Source: an uncultured Lachnospiraceae bacterium
GTDB lineage: Bacteria > Bacillota > Clostridia > Lachnospirales > Lachnospiraceae
DNA length: 35,237 nt
Reading direction: 5' to 3'
Assembly (NCBI GenBank): GCA_910577675.1
Contig: CAJTOR010000041.1
Span: 1 to 35,237, forward strand
Shown piece after piece: positions 24,504-32,828 of the stretch; positions within the stretch are counted from its first letter, which is position 1; every line of letters begins with the position of its first letter. A model generated the notes under the pieces. The model was not told the origin of the DNA and did no database searches. It saw nothing but the letters and a program-made list of their open reading frames with translations. Both the position numbers and the translations under genes were made by a program.

Positions 24504-25490
24504 ATGAAAAAATTTCAGGATATTATCGGGCGGGAACAGATTATAGAACATTTGCAGAATGCCATACGGTTTAACCGCGTTTCCCACGCTTATATTTTTT
24601 ATGGGGAAGAAGGCATCGGCAAGAATTTTATTGCCGATATTTTTGCGGCGGCATTGCAGTGTGAGGTTTATTCCGGCGAGCCGTGCGGGGAGTGTAAATC
24701 CTGTTTGCAGGTTGCGGGAGGGAACCACCCGGATATTATACGAGTGCGGCATGAGAAAGCGACGATCGGTGTCGATGATATCCGGAACCAGCTAAACAAT
24801 GATATCGCTGTGAAACCCTATAGCAGCCGCTACAAGGTATATATTATCGATGAGGCGGAAAAGATGACGGAAGCGGCGCAGAACGCGCTGTTAAAAACCA
24901 TTGAGGAACCGCCGGAATACGCTGTTATATTGCTTCTTACAGACAATGCCAACGCTTTCCTTCCGACCATTCTTTCGCGCTGTGTGATGATCCATATGAA
25001 ATCTGTGGACAAGGATCTTGTCAAGGAGCATCTGATGAAGGAGTGTGGTATTCCTGATTACCAGGCGGAGCTTGCGGCTACTTTTGCAGCGGGAAATGTG
25101 GGCAAGGCGGAGCGCTATGCAGCCTCGGAGGAATTTTCTGCCCGCAAGGACGAAGTGCTCCATATTGTGCGGCATATTGATGAGATGAAGGTCAGTGAGA
25201 TTATTGATCTTTTAAAGCATCTGGCGGAGGACAAGGCAGCTATCAACGATTATCTTGACCTTTTGCTGTTGTGGTACAGGGATGTGCTGATGTTTAAGGC
25301 GACGCGCTCGGCTTTGCGTATTACCTACAAGGAAGAGATTCTTACGCTGCAAAGACAGGCAGCGGGGAAAAGTTTTGAGGCGCTTGACCATATTATCGAG
25401 GCATTTGCCGAGCTGCGTGCGCGGCTGAAGGCAAATGTAAATTTTGATGCGGCAGTGGAACTTTTGCTGCTGGCTCTAAAGGAAAAATAG
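24504..25490 (+). CDS. holB: DNA polymerase III delta' subunit
   Basis: A 328-residue clamp-loader subunit. It has FYGEEGIGKN (altered P-loop with Asn41 in place of Thr/Ser), the zinc module Cys53, Cys61, Cys64, Cys67, the YIIDEAEKMTEAAQNALLKTIEEPP segment (as in the DnaX family) and the LSRC motif with the trans-acting arginine. It helps load the beta clamp at replication forks. The altered P-loop suggests no ATP use by this subunit, as in other delta' proteins. The ATG has a weak GGGGAAAGGCAGGA site upstream. It sits 61 bp after yaaR and 13 bp before ricT, in one operon. Confidence 0.93.
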   Translation: MKKFQDIIGREQIIEHLQNAIRFNRVSHAYIFYGEEGIGKNFIADIFAAALQCEVYSGEPCGECKSCLQVAGGNHPDIIRVRHEKATIGVDDIRNQLNNDIAVKPYSSRYKVYIIDEAEKMTEAAQNALLKTIEEPPEYAVILLLTDNANAFLPTILSRCVMIHMKSVDKDLVKEHLMKECGIPDYQAELAATFAAGNVGKAERYAASEEFSARKDEVLHIVRHIDEMKVSEIIDLLKHLAEDKAAINDYLDLLLLWYRDVLMFKATRSALRITYKEEILTLQRQAAGKSFEALDHIIEAFAELRARLKANVNFDAAVELLLLALKEK

Positions 25491-25503
25491 AGGGAGGCGG
25501 TAT

Positions 25504-26403
25504 ATGCTAGATATAATCGGAGTGAGATTCCGCCAGGCGGGCAAAGTGTATTATTTTGATCCGGCGGGACTTTCAATAAAGCAGGGGGATCATGTGATCG
25601 TGGAAACTGCGCGTGGAGTGGAGTATGGTTATGTGGTGCTTGGCTGCCGGACGATGGAGGAGGAGAAAGTAATCCAGCCCTTAAAGGCAGTGATGCGCCT
25701 GGCGACACCGGAGGATGATGAAATCCAGCAGCGCAATAAGGCAAAGGAAAAAGATGCATTTAAAATCTGCCTGGAGAAAATTGCAAAACACGGTCTGGAA
25801 ATGAAACTTATTGACTGTGAATATACCTTTGATAATAATAAGGTTTTGTTTTATTTTACTGCGGATGGGCGGATTGATTTCAGGGAGCTTGTAAAAGATC
25901 TGGCATCCGTGTTTAAAACGCGAATTGAACTGCGCCAGATCGGTGTGCGCGACGAAACCAAGATTGTGGGCGGTATCGGTATCTGCGGAAGACCTATGTG
26001 CTGCCATACATTTTTGTCCGATTTTGTCCCTGTGTCCATCAAGATGGCGAAGGAGCAGAACTTGTCCCTTAATCCGACCAAGATTTCAGGGGTGTGCGGC
26101 AGGCTGATGTGCTGCCTGAAAAATGAGGAGGAGGCTTATGAGTATCTGAACAGCAAGCTTCCAAATGTAGGTGACTTCGTGACAACAAATGACGGTTTGA
26201 AGGGTGAAGTATCAAGTGTGAGTGTCCTGAAACAGACTGTGAAAGTGATTGTGACAGTGGAGGGCGACGCGAAGGAAATTCGCGAATATAAAGTGGAAGA
26301 GCTGCGGTTCCGCCCTAAGCGCCGCCGCGAAAAAGTCGCGATGGATGACGAGCTCAAAGCACTTGAGGCACTGGAAAAACGCGAGGGGAACCATCTGGAA
26401 TAG
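25504..26403 (+). CDS. ricT: RicT/YaaT PSP1-domain protein
   Basis: A 299-residue PSP1 family protein. The PSP1 domain covers about residues 60-150, and the Cys-rich signature follows: GICGRPMCCHTFLSD and SGVCGRLMCCLKNEEEAYEYL (about 155-220). In Bacillus the RicA-RicF-RicT complex binds Fe-S clusters, directs RNase Y to specific mRNAs and supports sporulation and biofilm; RicA and RicF are not in this window. GGGAGGCGG lies just upstream of the start. It follows holB after 13 bp, the same order as in Bacillus. Confidence 0.92.
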   Translation: MLDIIGVRFRQAGKVYYFDPAGLSIKQGDHVIVETARGVEYGYVVLGCRTMEEEKVIQPLKAVMRLATPEDDEIQQRNKAKEKDAFKICLEKIAKHGLEMKLIDCEYTFDNNKVLFYFTADGRIDFRELVKDLASVFKTRIELRQIGVRDETKIVGGIGICGRPMCCHTFLSDFVPVSIKMAKEQNLSLNPTKISGVCGRLMCCLKNEEEAYEYLNSKLPNVGDFVTTNDGLKGEVSSVSVLKQTVKVIVTVEGDAKEIREYKVEELRFRPKRRREKVAMDDELKALEALEKREGNHLE

Positions 26404-26434
26404 TAGAAACAATGATTTGGGGGATCGGATTTCT

Positions 26435-27172
26435 GTGGAAGTGGTTTTAAAGGAAGGTGAGCGCTTCGATGACCTGGAGCGCAATCATTACCGTATTATA
26501 CAAAATCCTGAAAAATTCTGTTTTGGTATGGACGCGGTGCTATTGTCGGGGTTTGCGTCGGTAAAGAGCGGGGAGCATGCAGTTGACCTTGGGACTGGCA
26601 CGGGCATTATTCCGATTTTGCTGAAGGCAAAAACACAGGGGAAACATTTCACGGGACTTGAGATACAGGAAGAAAGCGCTGATATGGCGCGCCGCAGTGT
26701 GGCGGCGAACGAGCTTTCGAGGGATATTGATATTGTCACGGGAGATCTTTGTGTGGCATCAAAGATTTTTGGCGCGTCTGTTTTTGATGTGGTGACAACG
26801 AATCCGCCGTATATGAATGACCAGCACGGACTGAAAAATCCGGCAATGCAGAAGGCGATAGCAAGGCATGAGATTTTGTGCACGCTGGATGATGTGGTGA
26901 GAGAGGGAACAAAGATATTAAAACCGGGCGGTCGGTTCTATATGGTACACCGCCCGCGCAGGCTGGCGGAGATCTTTGCGGTATTTGAAAAATACCGGCT
27001 TGCGCCTAAGCGGATGAAATTCGTGCACCCCTATATCGGTCGGGAAGCAAATATGGTGCTGTTTGAGTGCACGCGGGGCGGCGGGGCGCAGGTTCGCGTC
27101 GAAGCACCCCTGGTTATTTTTGAAAAGCCCGGTGTGTATACGAGGGAAATTACAGAAATTTACGGATATTGA
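26435..27172 (+). CDS. trmN6: tRNA1(Val) adenine N6-methyltransferase (TrmN6/YabB type)
   Basis: A class I methyltransferase with motif I VDLGTGTGIIPIL and the N6-adenine motif IV as TTNPPYM. It should add a methyl to adenine 37 of certain tRNAs using S-adenosylmethionine. The start is uncertain: an ATG at 26345 would lie inside ricT by 59 bases, while GTG 26435 has GGGGGA 10 bases upstream and gives a normal N-terminus (VVLKEGERFDDLERN); GTG 26441 is also possible. It follows ricT closely and precedes rsmI by 42 bp, as in the yabB position of Bacillus. Confidence 0.88.
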   Translation: MEVVLKEGERFDDLERNHYRIIQNPEKFCFGMDAVLLSGFASVKSGEHAVDLGTGTGIIPILLKAKTQGKHFTGLEIQEESADMARRSVAANELSRDIDIVTGDLCVASKIFGASVFDVVTTNPPYMNDQHGLKNPAMQKAIARHEILCTLDDVVREGTKILKPGGRFYMVHRPRRLAEIFAVFEKYRLAPKRMKFVHPYIGREANMVLFECTRGGGAQVRVEAPLVIFEKPGVYTREITEIYGY

Positions 27173-27214
27173 AATAATATTTTATGTTAAATTTTTGGGA
27201 TGGGGGGAATATCT

Positions 27215-28072
27215 ATGTCAGGTATCCTGTATCTGTGCGCGACTCCTATTGGAAACCTGGAGGACATGACAATGCGCGCAGTCCGGATTCTTAAAGAAGT
27301 GGATCTGATTGCGGCGGAGGATACGCGAAACAGTATAAAGCTGCTGAATCATTTTGAGATTCATACGCCCATGACCAGCTACCATGAATTCAATAAATAT
27401 GAGAAAGGGCGTTATCTGGTTGGGCTCTTGCTTGAGGGAAAGAATATTGCGCTGATTACGGATGCGGGAACGCCGGGGATTTCCGACCCGGGCGAGGAAC
27501 TCGTGCGTATGGCGCATGAGGCAGGAGTTACAGTAACTGCGCTGCCGGGTGCGTGTGCTGCGGTCAATGCATTAGTTTTGTCCGGGCTTCCCACAAGGCG
27601 TTTTTGTTTTGAAGCTTTTTTGCCTGCGGACAAGAAAGAGAGAAGGGAAGTTTTAGAGGAACTGAAAGAGGAAACGCGCACGATTGTGCTTTATGAAGCG
27701 CCGCACCGGCTTTTGCGCACGTTGCAGGAACTTTTTGAGGAGCTTGGCGACCGTTCCCTTACAGTGGTAAGGGAACTGACAAAAAAGCATGAGACTGTTT
27801 TTCGGACAACCCTGTCCGCCGCCATAACATATTATATGCAAAATGAGCCAAAAGGGGAATGTGTGCTGGTTCTTGCGGGCGAAGACAGGGAGGATATAAG
27901 AAAAAGGGAACAGGAAGATTGGTGTGCGGTGCCGCTTGCAGAACATATGGAGCATTATATTTCAAGGGGGATGGCACAGAAGGAGGCAATGAAAGCTGTG
28001 GCAGCGGATCGCGGCGTGTCAAAGCGCGAGATATATGCGATGCTATTGAAGGATAATGAAATGGAAAAATAG
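27215..28072 (+). CDS. rsmI: 16S rRNA 2'-O-methyltransferase RsmI
   Basis: A 285-residue tetrapyrrole-methylase-fold enzyme: LYLCATPIGNLEDMTMRAV at the start, IAAEDTRNS, ALITDAGTPGISDPG (about 75-90), LPGACAAVNALVLSGLP and LYEAPHRLLRTL. It methylates the ribose of C1402 of 16S rRNA with S-adenosylmethionine. The C-terminal helical domain (RGMAQKEAMKAVAADRGVSKREIY) is present. The start at 27215 has TGGGGGGA 6-7 bases upstream; a start at 27200 lacks this. It is the last gene of the holB cluster and runs into a bidirectional terminator. Confidence 0.95.
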   Translation: MSGILYLCATPIGNLEDMTMRAVRILKEVDLIAAEDTRNSIKLLNHFEIHTPMTSYHEFNKYEKGRYLVGLLLEGKNIALITDAGTPGISDPGEELVRMAHEAGVTVTALPGACAAVNALVLSGLPTRRFCFEAFLPADKKERREVLEELKEETRTIVLYEAPHRLLRTLQELFEELGDRSLTVVRELTKKHETVFRTTLSAAITYYMQNEPKGECVLVLAGEDREDIRKREQEDWCAVPLAEHMEHYISRGMAQKEAMKAVAADRGVSKREIYAMLLKDNEMEK

Positions 28073-28081
28073 ATATAAAGG

Positions 28082-28128
28082 ATGCCAAAAAGGCGACCAA
28101 AGTATAACTTTGGCCGCCTTTTTGGCAT
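28082..28128. terminator. Bidirectional terminator of rsmI and abrB
   Basis: A 22-bp stem with one mismatch (ATGCCAAAAAGGCG...ACTTTGGCCGCCTTTTTGGCAT) and a 3-base loop sits between the rightward rsmI stop and the leftward abrB-type gene. A and T runs on opposite sides suit both directions. Confidence 0.88.
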
Positions 28129-28150
28129 TAATTGAAGAAGCGGATAGATT

Positions 28151-28408
28151 TTACTGGATAAGTCCTGCCAGTTTTGCCAACTCGCGGATGGAAGCCTTGG
28201 AAACGCACTTTCCGCAATATTCGAAAAGTTCGTTCTTGTCGCCGTTAAAAATATCGGCAGGCTCGTACTTTTGAAGAATAATGCGGTCTTCCTCCACATA
28301 GATTTCCAGTGGATCACGTTCACCCACACCGAGAGTTCTCCTCAGCTCAATGGGGAGAGTAATGCGTCCAAGCTCATCCAGCCGTCTTACAATACCTGTA
28401 CTTTTCAT
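28151..28408 (-). CDS. AbrB-family transition-state regulator
   Basis: An 85-residue swapped-hairpin DNA-binding protein. KSTGIVRRLDELGRITLPIELRRTLGVGERDPLEIYVEEDRIILQKY (2-48) is the AbrB domain. The C-terminal half (CGKCVSKASIRELAKLAGLIQ) is a short helix with a Cys pair and probably aids oligomers. It likely regulates growth-phase genes, as AbrB does in Bacillus, and sits in the same position after rsmI. AAAGGT lies 11 bases before the start at 28408; a longer frame from 28444 has no ribosome site. Confidence 0.92.
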   Translation of the reverse strand: MKSTGIVRRLDELGRITLPIELRRTLGVGERDPLEIYVEEDRIILQKYEPADIFNGDKNELFEYCGKCVSKASIRELAKLAGLIQ

Positions 28409-28556
28409 AAAGTCACCGTACCTTTCTGAAATGATGAAAATCAAAAAATTGGGTTCTTACGTCGAATTTTGTAAAATTCTTACTGTCAATAAAATACCAT
28501 AAGTTTCTCAATTCGTCAAGCAAAAAATAGAAATAATTTATAAAAAATTACTACTA

Positions 28557-28584
28557 TTTGTAAAATATTGGAATAAAATATAAT
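28557..28584 (+). promoter_or_regulatory. Likely promoter of spmA
   Basis: TTTGTA (28557-28562), 16 bases, TATAAT (28579-28584), about 30 bases before the spmA start. It reads as a vegetative-type promoter rather than a clear sporulation-sigma site. Confidence 0.5.
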
Positions 28585-28615
28585 AACTGTATTATATGTT
28601 GCAAGGAGGAAGACA

Positions 28616-29308
28616 ATGTTGAACTTTTTGTGGGGAGGAATGATACTGATCGGTATCATTTATGGTGCAATAAACGGCACCATGTCACAGGTGAACACGG
28701 CTGCGATTGAATCGGCGAGGGAAGCGGTTACACTATGTATAACCATGCTTGGGGTTATGGGGTTGTGGCTCGGTATGATGGAGGTAGCCAGGGCATCGGG
28801 TATTATGGAACGGCTTACAAAGGCTTTGCAGCCGTTTCTTTATTTCCTGTTTCCAAATATCCCGAAAGGGCACCGCAGCCTCGAACCCATCAGTGTGAAT
28901 CTGATATCAAACCTTCTCGGTCTTGGCTGGGCAGCGACCCCTGCCGGGCTGGCCGCGATGGAGGAGCTGGCGATACTGGAGGGGGAGCGCGGGAATCCGG
29001 AGTATCTACCAGAGAGTGGGAATGCTCCTGTCAGCCCAGGAAAAAGGCAGGGAGATACAGGAAAAGGCAGAGGGACGAATCCACTGGCGGCTGGTAGGAA
29101 GACTGGCAGAGCCGCCAGCAATGAAATGTGTACGTTTTTGATACTTAATATTTCGTCATTGCAGCTGATACCTGTGAATATGATTGCGTACAGGCAGCAG
29201 TACGGGAGCGTAAACCCGGCGGGGATTATTGTGCCGGCGATTGTGGCGACATTTGTGAGTACGGCGGTGGCGGTGATTTACTGTAAAATTATGGATAGAA
29301 AACAGTAA
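28616..29308 (+). CDS. spmA: Spore maturation protein A with an internal insertion
   Basis: A 230-residue membrane protein of the SpmA family. It has GIIYGAINGTMSQVN, the segment LCITMLGVMGLWLGMMEVARASGIM, the conserved EPISVNLISNLLGLGWAATPAGLAAMEELA (about 90-119) and, after an insertion, ASNEMCTFLILNISSLQLIPVNMIAYRQQYGSVNPAG. SpmA and SpmB act together in spore core dehydration. Normal length is near 195-200 residues; here about 40 extra residues (about 124-165), rich in Gly, Arg and Lys, interrupt the loop between two conserved blocks, and this DNA carries a 9-bp inverted repeat. spmB, usually the next gene, is absent. AAGGAGGA lies just before the start. The protein may still be functional. 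Confidence 0.88.
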   Translation: MLNFLWGGMILIGIIYGAINGTMSQVNTAAIESAREAVTLCITMLGVMGLWLGMMEVARASGIMERLTKALQPFLYFLFPNIPKGHRSLEPISVNLISNLLGLGWAATPAGLAAMEELAILEGERGNPEYLPESGNAPVSPGKRQGDTGKGRGTNPLAAGRKTGRAASNEMCTFLILNISSLQLIPVNMIAYRQQYGSVNPAGIIVPAIVATFVSTAVAVIYCKIMDRKQ

Positions 29309-29475
29309 ATTTTTTGAAAGTTAAAGAGTTCCATGTGGTTATAATTGTATAGTGAAATGGGGATGGATTATTGAGTTTGTTTTTTGGAAAAAGAAATAAT
29401 AAATGCAAAATAGGAGAAAATAATTGAAACCAAGCAGCATCTGTGAAAAAATAAGCTATACGGAGGTAAAAGATT

Positions 29476-30290
29476 ATGGAAAGCATTGTGAGGTTATCTT
29501 CATTGAAGATTTCGAATATTAAAAATGTTAAAACTGGGCAAATCGTTATGTCAAATACTTACTAAAATCACCTGACATATAAAACGGCAGAAGTGACACT
29601 TTGTACTATTTGCAAAAAATTATGATTGGCAATACGCTTGACGGGGAAATTGCGGATTATATTGATGTAGCCAGAGTCAGGCAGAGATTATAGCTGATTT
29701 TATTATTTTTATTGAAACAATTATCTATGAAGTAAGTTATAGGATTATTTTAGAGAGAAGTGGAGATGGAGCCAATATTGTTCGGGAAACATTGAGCTGT
29801 GCTATCCATAGAGATAATTCTAGAAGCAATAAAACAGTGTTTGTGGATTACCAGCGCGCAAAACAGGAGAGTGTTTTTATTCCCAAAAAAAGGTTAGATG
29901 AAGTTATAGAAACAAATGATGAAAATAAAACGGATCTCATTGTAGCCAGAAAGATTGCGGAGAAAAGTAACTGTTCTTATATTTTTGGAGAAGGTAGCAG
30001 GGAAATTTTCTGCCGGAATTAGGAGAACCAATTTAGAGATTATTCAGAAGTGATTAAGGCATTATTTCAATTTGCCTTAAAGGATTTATTTGTAATTCGC
30101 AATACATATTCTGGTGTGATTTCTGCAAACTTTGTAGTTCCTATGGCATTTAAAATTGAACAGAATAAAATTGGAATGAAAGGAGATTTTGCCGTTCCAT
30201 TGACAGAACCTGTCGTTTTAAGTGAGGAAAGAAAAAAATATTAGATATGATCGTGGAACAGATTAATATGGTTCTATTTAAATTCTTTAA
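29476..30290 (+). pseudogene. Decayed AAA ATP-binding protein gene
   Basis: Fragments in changing frames resemble one family of AAA/SMC-like ATPases common in gut Clostridia. It begins MESIVRLSSLKISNIKNVKTGQIVMSNTY and soon stops, where the Walker A (GxNGSGKT) should follow. It resumes at about 29680 with AEIIADFIIFIETIIYEVSYRIIL and at 29792-30022 with CAIHRDNSRSNKTVF...KIAEKSNCSYIFG. A later piece (30050-30290) reads SGVISANFVVPMAFKIEQNKIG and MIVEQINMVL. The Walker A and the whole C-terminal half with Walker B are gone, and several stops and shifts are present. An intact ribosome site (GGAGG, 29462-29466) remains before the first ATG. Family identity is by pattern memory only. Confidence 0.65.
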
Positions 30291-30635
30291 AGCGGCATAC
30301 AAATATGCATCTGATATTTGGATAATTTGTATTTTGGTTTCTCAGTATAATTGATTTTATAGTGGATTTGAAAGCGGGAGCTCTTGAAATGGAGATATCC
30401 TGCTTTTAATATATGAAATTTTATTTGTTGGTACAATTCAACAAATCAATACGGCAGTGCCGCCCCAATCGCAATATTAATGATTTTTAAGTTCTGCTTT
30501 ATTAAATAGCTGTGATTAGTGTGTATTGTCAATAATCTTTCTTTTCTATATTGTTTTTTTAAATAAAAATTTTTTATATATGTAATTAAATATTATGGTA
30601 AATTATTGAAACTGACGAAAATCGAAAGAAAATTA
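30291..30635. other. AT-rich intergenic region before the LytTR system
   Basis: No gene is called. It contains an inverted repeat (ATTTGTTG at 30423-30430 with its complement at 30439-30446), a 26-codon frame from 30413 that does not look like a signalling peptide, and long A/T runs. It probably includes worn remains of the ATPase gene on the left. Confidence 0.5.
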
Positions 30636-30664
30636 TTGTAAATAATGTTAATTTATGCTATAAT
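30636..30664 (+). promoter_or_regulatory. Promoter of the LytTR/GHKL operon
   Basis: TTGTAA (30636-30641), 17 bases, TATAAT (30659-30664), with an extended TGC just before the -10 box. The start near 30671 leaves a leader of about 60 bases. Confidence 0.75.
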
Positions 30665-30731
30665 TAAATGAGAAGTCATTATAAATCGTGCAAATGGGGA
30701 CTACACGAGTATCAAAGGAGAAAGTACCATA

Positions 30732-31469
30732 ATGAATATGAAGATTGTTGTATGTGATGATGATCAGATGAGCTTAGAGCAGATAAAGGAGCTACTGCTT
30801 GCGTATGGCAGGGAAAAAGAAAAGCGTATGGAGATACATACCTATATGTCGGCGGAGGAATTGCAGGCTGCACTGGAGGAGGGGGATCAGACGGAAATAG
30901 ATCTTTTACTGCTTGATATTGTGCTGGAGGGAAAAAACGGGATTGAACTGGCAGAGGCGATACGCAGCAAGAATAAGGATATGCCGATTGTTTTTGTTAC
31001 ATCCTCCACAGAGTTTGCCCTGAAAGCTTACCATGTAAGGGCGGTGCGGTATCTGTTAAAACCATTGCAGACAGAGGCCGTTTATGAGATGCTTGATTTT
31101 GTGATTGCCCATCTGCTTACCAGGAAGGACAAGATATTTGAAGTTAATACAAAAAAAGGTTGTGTGAATATTAATTATTCAGAGATTGTGCATGTGGAAA
31201 ATGTGGCGCGCAGGATGTGGGTGACACTCAAGAACGGAAAAGCCTATCAGAGTGTAGGGATACGCGATTCCTTTGAAAAACAGGTGGCAGGACTTTTGCA
31301 GGAAGAGAACTTTATCCAGCCACATAAATCATATGTGGTAAACCTCGATTATGTTTCCAGCTATACAACCTCTATGTTACATATGGACAATGACAGTGAT
31401 ATACCGATTAGCAGGCGCAACAGCCAGGAAGTGAAACAGCGTTATTTAAAGTACCTTACGCTGAGGTGA
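30732..31469 (+). CDS. LytTR-type response regulator (AgrA-like)
   Basis: A 245-residue response regulator. The receiver has CDDDQ (Asp9-11), phosphoacceptor Asp62 in LLLLDIVLEG, and the conserved KP at 110-111. The C-terminal LytTR DNA-binding domain runs from about 140: KGCVNINYSEIVHVENVARRMWVTL, FIQPHKSYVVNLDYVSSY and DIPISRRNSQEVKQRYLKYL. AAAGGAG is 9 bases before the start. It is followed after 6 bp by a GHKL sensor kinase, its likely partner. LytTR systems often control peptide or envelope functions, but no signal peptide gene is adjacent. Confidence 0.93.
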   Translation: MNMKIVVCDDDQMSLEQIKELLLAYGREKEKRMEIHTYMSAEELQAALEEGDQTEIDLLLLDIVLEGKNGIELAEAIRSKNKDMPIVFVTSSTEFALKAYHVRAVRYLLKPLQTEAVYEMLDFVIAHLLTRKDKIFEVNTKKGCVNINYSEIVHVENVARRMWVTLKNGKAYQSVGIRDSFEKQVAGLLQEENFIQPHKSYVVNLDYVSSYTTSMLHMDNDSDIPISRRNSQEVKQRYLKYLTLR

Positions 31470-31475
31470 AAGAAA

Positions 31476-32759
31476 ATGTTTGAGTTTATCCAGAGCCAAA
31501 TATCGCTTGTCTGGTTATTTGTTTTTTATACAATATTTTTGCCGAGAAACTTAAAATTATGGAAAAGTATTTTTATTTTCAGCACCTGCACCGCCGTATG
31601 TATTTTTTTAAGCTATTTGTTTGTTTTACAAAATGGCTCTGCCGGCGCAATGATTGCAAATGTCCTGTTGCAGGGGCTGCTGATACAGCTAACGGTATAT
31701 GTTGTTTGTAAATATCATGACGGCAGGGCGCTGTTTGTTGGTCTGACAGGGGCGGCATACGTTCTTTTTGGGGGTGTGATCGGTTTAGAAGCGTATATCT
31801 GGAGCGGCAGATTTTATATTGGGATTCTAGTAGCTGCATTACTGCATCTGATTGTTTTCCTTGTTTTGTTTTTTAAGCTCCGCAAGCCATTTTTAAGCCA
31901 GTTGGAACGTGAGGATAGCATATGGTTAAAACTGTGCATTATCCCGCTGCTTTTTTATGTATTGGTTTACAGTATTATGATCTGGCCGGCGGATGTGGTG
32001 GAACATCCAGAAAATCTGCTTGGTATCTTCTTGCTGGTTGTTCTGATGATCGCTTCCTATACCATACTTTTTGGCGCGATGGATGGCTATGAGAGATACC
32101 AGAAACAAAAAAATGATATTGAACTGATGGAAAAGTACGCGGATGGAATCCGGAAACAGCTTGAGATTATGCGTGTTAATGATGAGAAAAACGCAATTCT
32201 CCGCCATGATTTGAAACATCATGCGCTGGTACTCTCGGGATATTTAAAGAATGGTGAGTACTATAAATTGGAAGAACTTATGGAGGGGACGCTCGCGCAC
32301 CTTGAGGATTTAAAGAATGAGGTCTTTTGCGAAAATATGGCGGTAAACAGTATTGTGGCCCAGTATGTGGAGCAGGCTCGCAAGGAAAATATTGATTTCG
32401 ATTGCGAGTTGGATATTCCACCCGAACTTCCGGTCGATGAAGTGGAATTTGCAGTTGTTCTCTCGAACCTGCTAAGCAATGCCGTGCGTGAGGCGGCGGC
32501 GGACAAGAAGCAGTCCGGATTAGTCCGTGTCTATGCGCGCCGTATCAAGGGGCAACTGGCGCTTGAGATTTCTAATACCTTTGGGAATGAGGTCGAGTTT
32601 GGGAAGGATAACCTGCCTGTTTCAAAACGCGGGGAAGGGCATGGTTACGGCAGCCGCAGTGTCCGGGCTTTTGTGCAGAAATATGGGGCGGTGTATGACT
32701 ATCAGATAGAGGATGGTCTTTTTAAGGTGCGCCTGGCAATATTTTTAATGAAACCTTAA
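31476..32759 (+). CDS. GHKL sensor histidine kinase (AgrC-like)
   Basis: A 427-residue membrane kinase. About six membrane segments fill residues 1-205. A short coiled region and the phosphorylation site follow: RHDLKHHALVLSGYL with His244 (next residue Asp). The GHKL ATP-binding domain has VVLSNLLSNAVREA (N box) and GEGHGYGSRSVRAFVQKYGA (G box). It should sense a signal at the membrane and phosphorylate the LytTR regulator just upstream. No AgrB protease or precursor gene is visible in the window, so the signal is unknown. It is 6 bp after its partner. Confidence 0.92.
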   Translation: MFEFIQSQISLVWLFVFYTIFLPRNLKLWKSIFIFSTCTAVCIFLSYLFVLQNGSAGAMIANVLLQGLLIQLTVYVVCKYHDGRALFVGLTGAAYVLFGGVIGLEAYIWSGRFYIGILVAALLHLIVFLVLFFKLRKPFLSQLEREDSIWLKLCIIPLLFYVLVYSIMIWPADVVEHPENLLGIFLLVVLMIASYTILFGAMDGYERYQKQKNDIELMEKYADGIRKQLEIMRVNDEKNAILRHDLKHHALVLSGYLKNGEYYKLEELMEGTLAHLEDLKNEVFCENMAVNSIVAQYVEQARKENIDFDCELDIPPELPVDEVEFAVVLSNLLSNAVREAAADKKQSGLVRVYARRIKGQLALEISNTFGNEVEFGKDNLPVSKRGEGHGYGSRSVRAFVQKYGAVYDYQIEDGLFKVRLAIFLMKP

Positions 32760-32769
32760 TCCGAAAGCC

Positions 32770-32798
32770 TTGCATATTAATTTTTCCGACGTTACAAT
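32770..32798 (+). promoter_or_regulatory. Promoter of the OmpR-type two-component system
   Basis: TTGCAT (32770-32775), 17 bases, TACAAT (32793-32798). It lies between the GHKL kinase and the next regulator, so the two systems can be transcribed separately. Confidence 0.7.
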
Positions 32799-32828
32799 AT
32801 TAGTATTATCATTGCGGAGGATTAGAGG

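Noticed and set aside
30413..30493. 26-codon frame as an AgrD-like signal peptide for the GHKL kinase
   Set aside because: It has no ribosome site and lacks the usual pattern of a helix, a Cys-containing core and an acidic Pro-rich tail; no AgrB gene is present.
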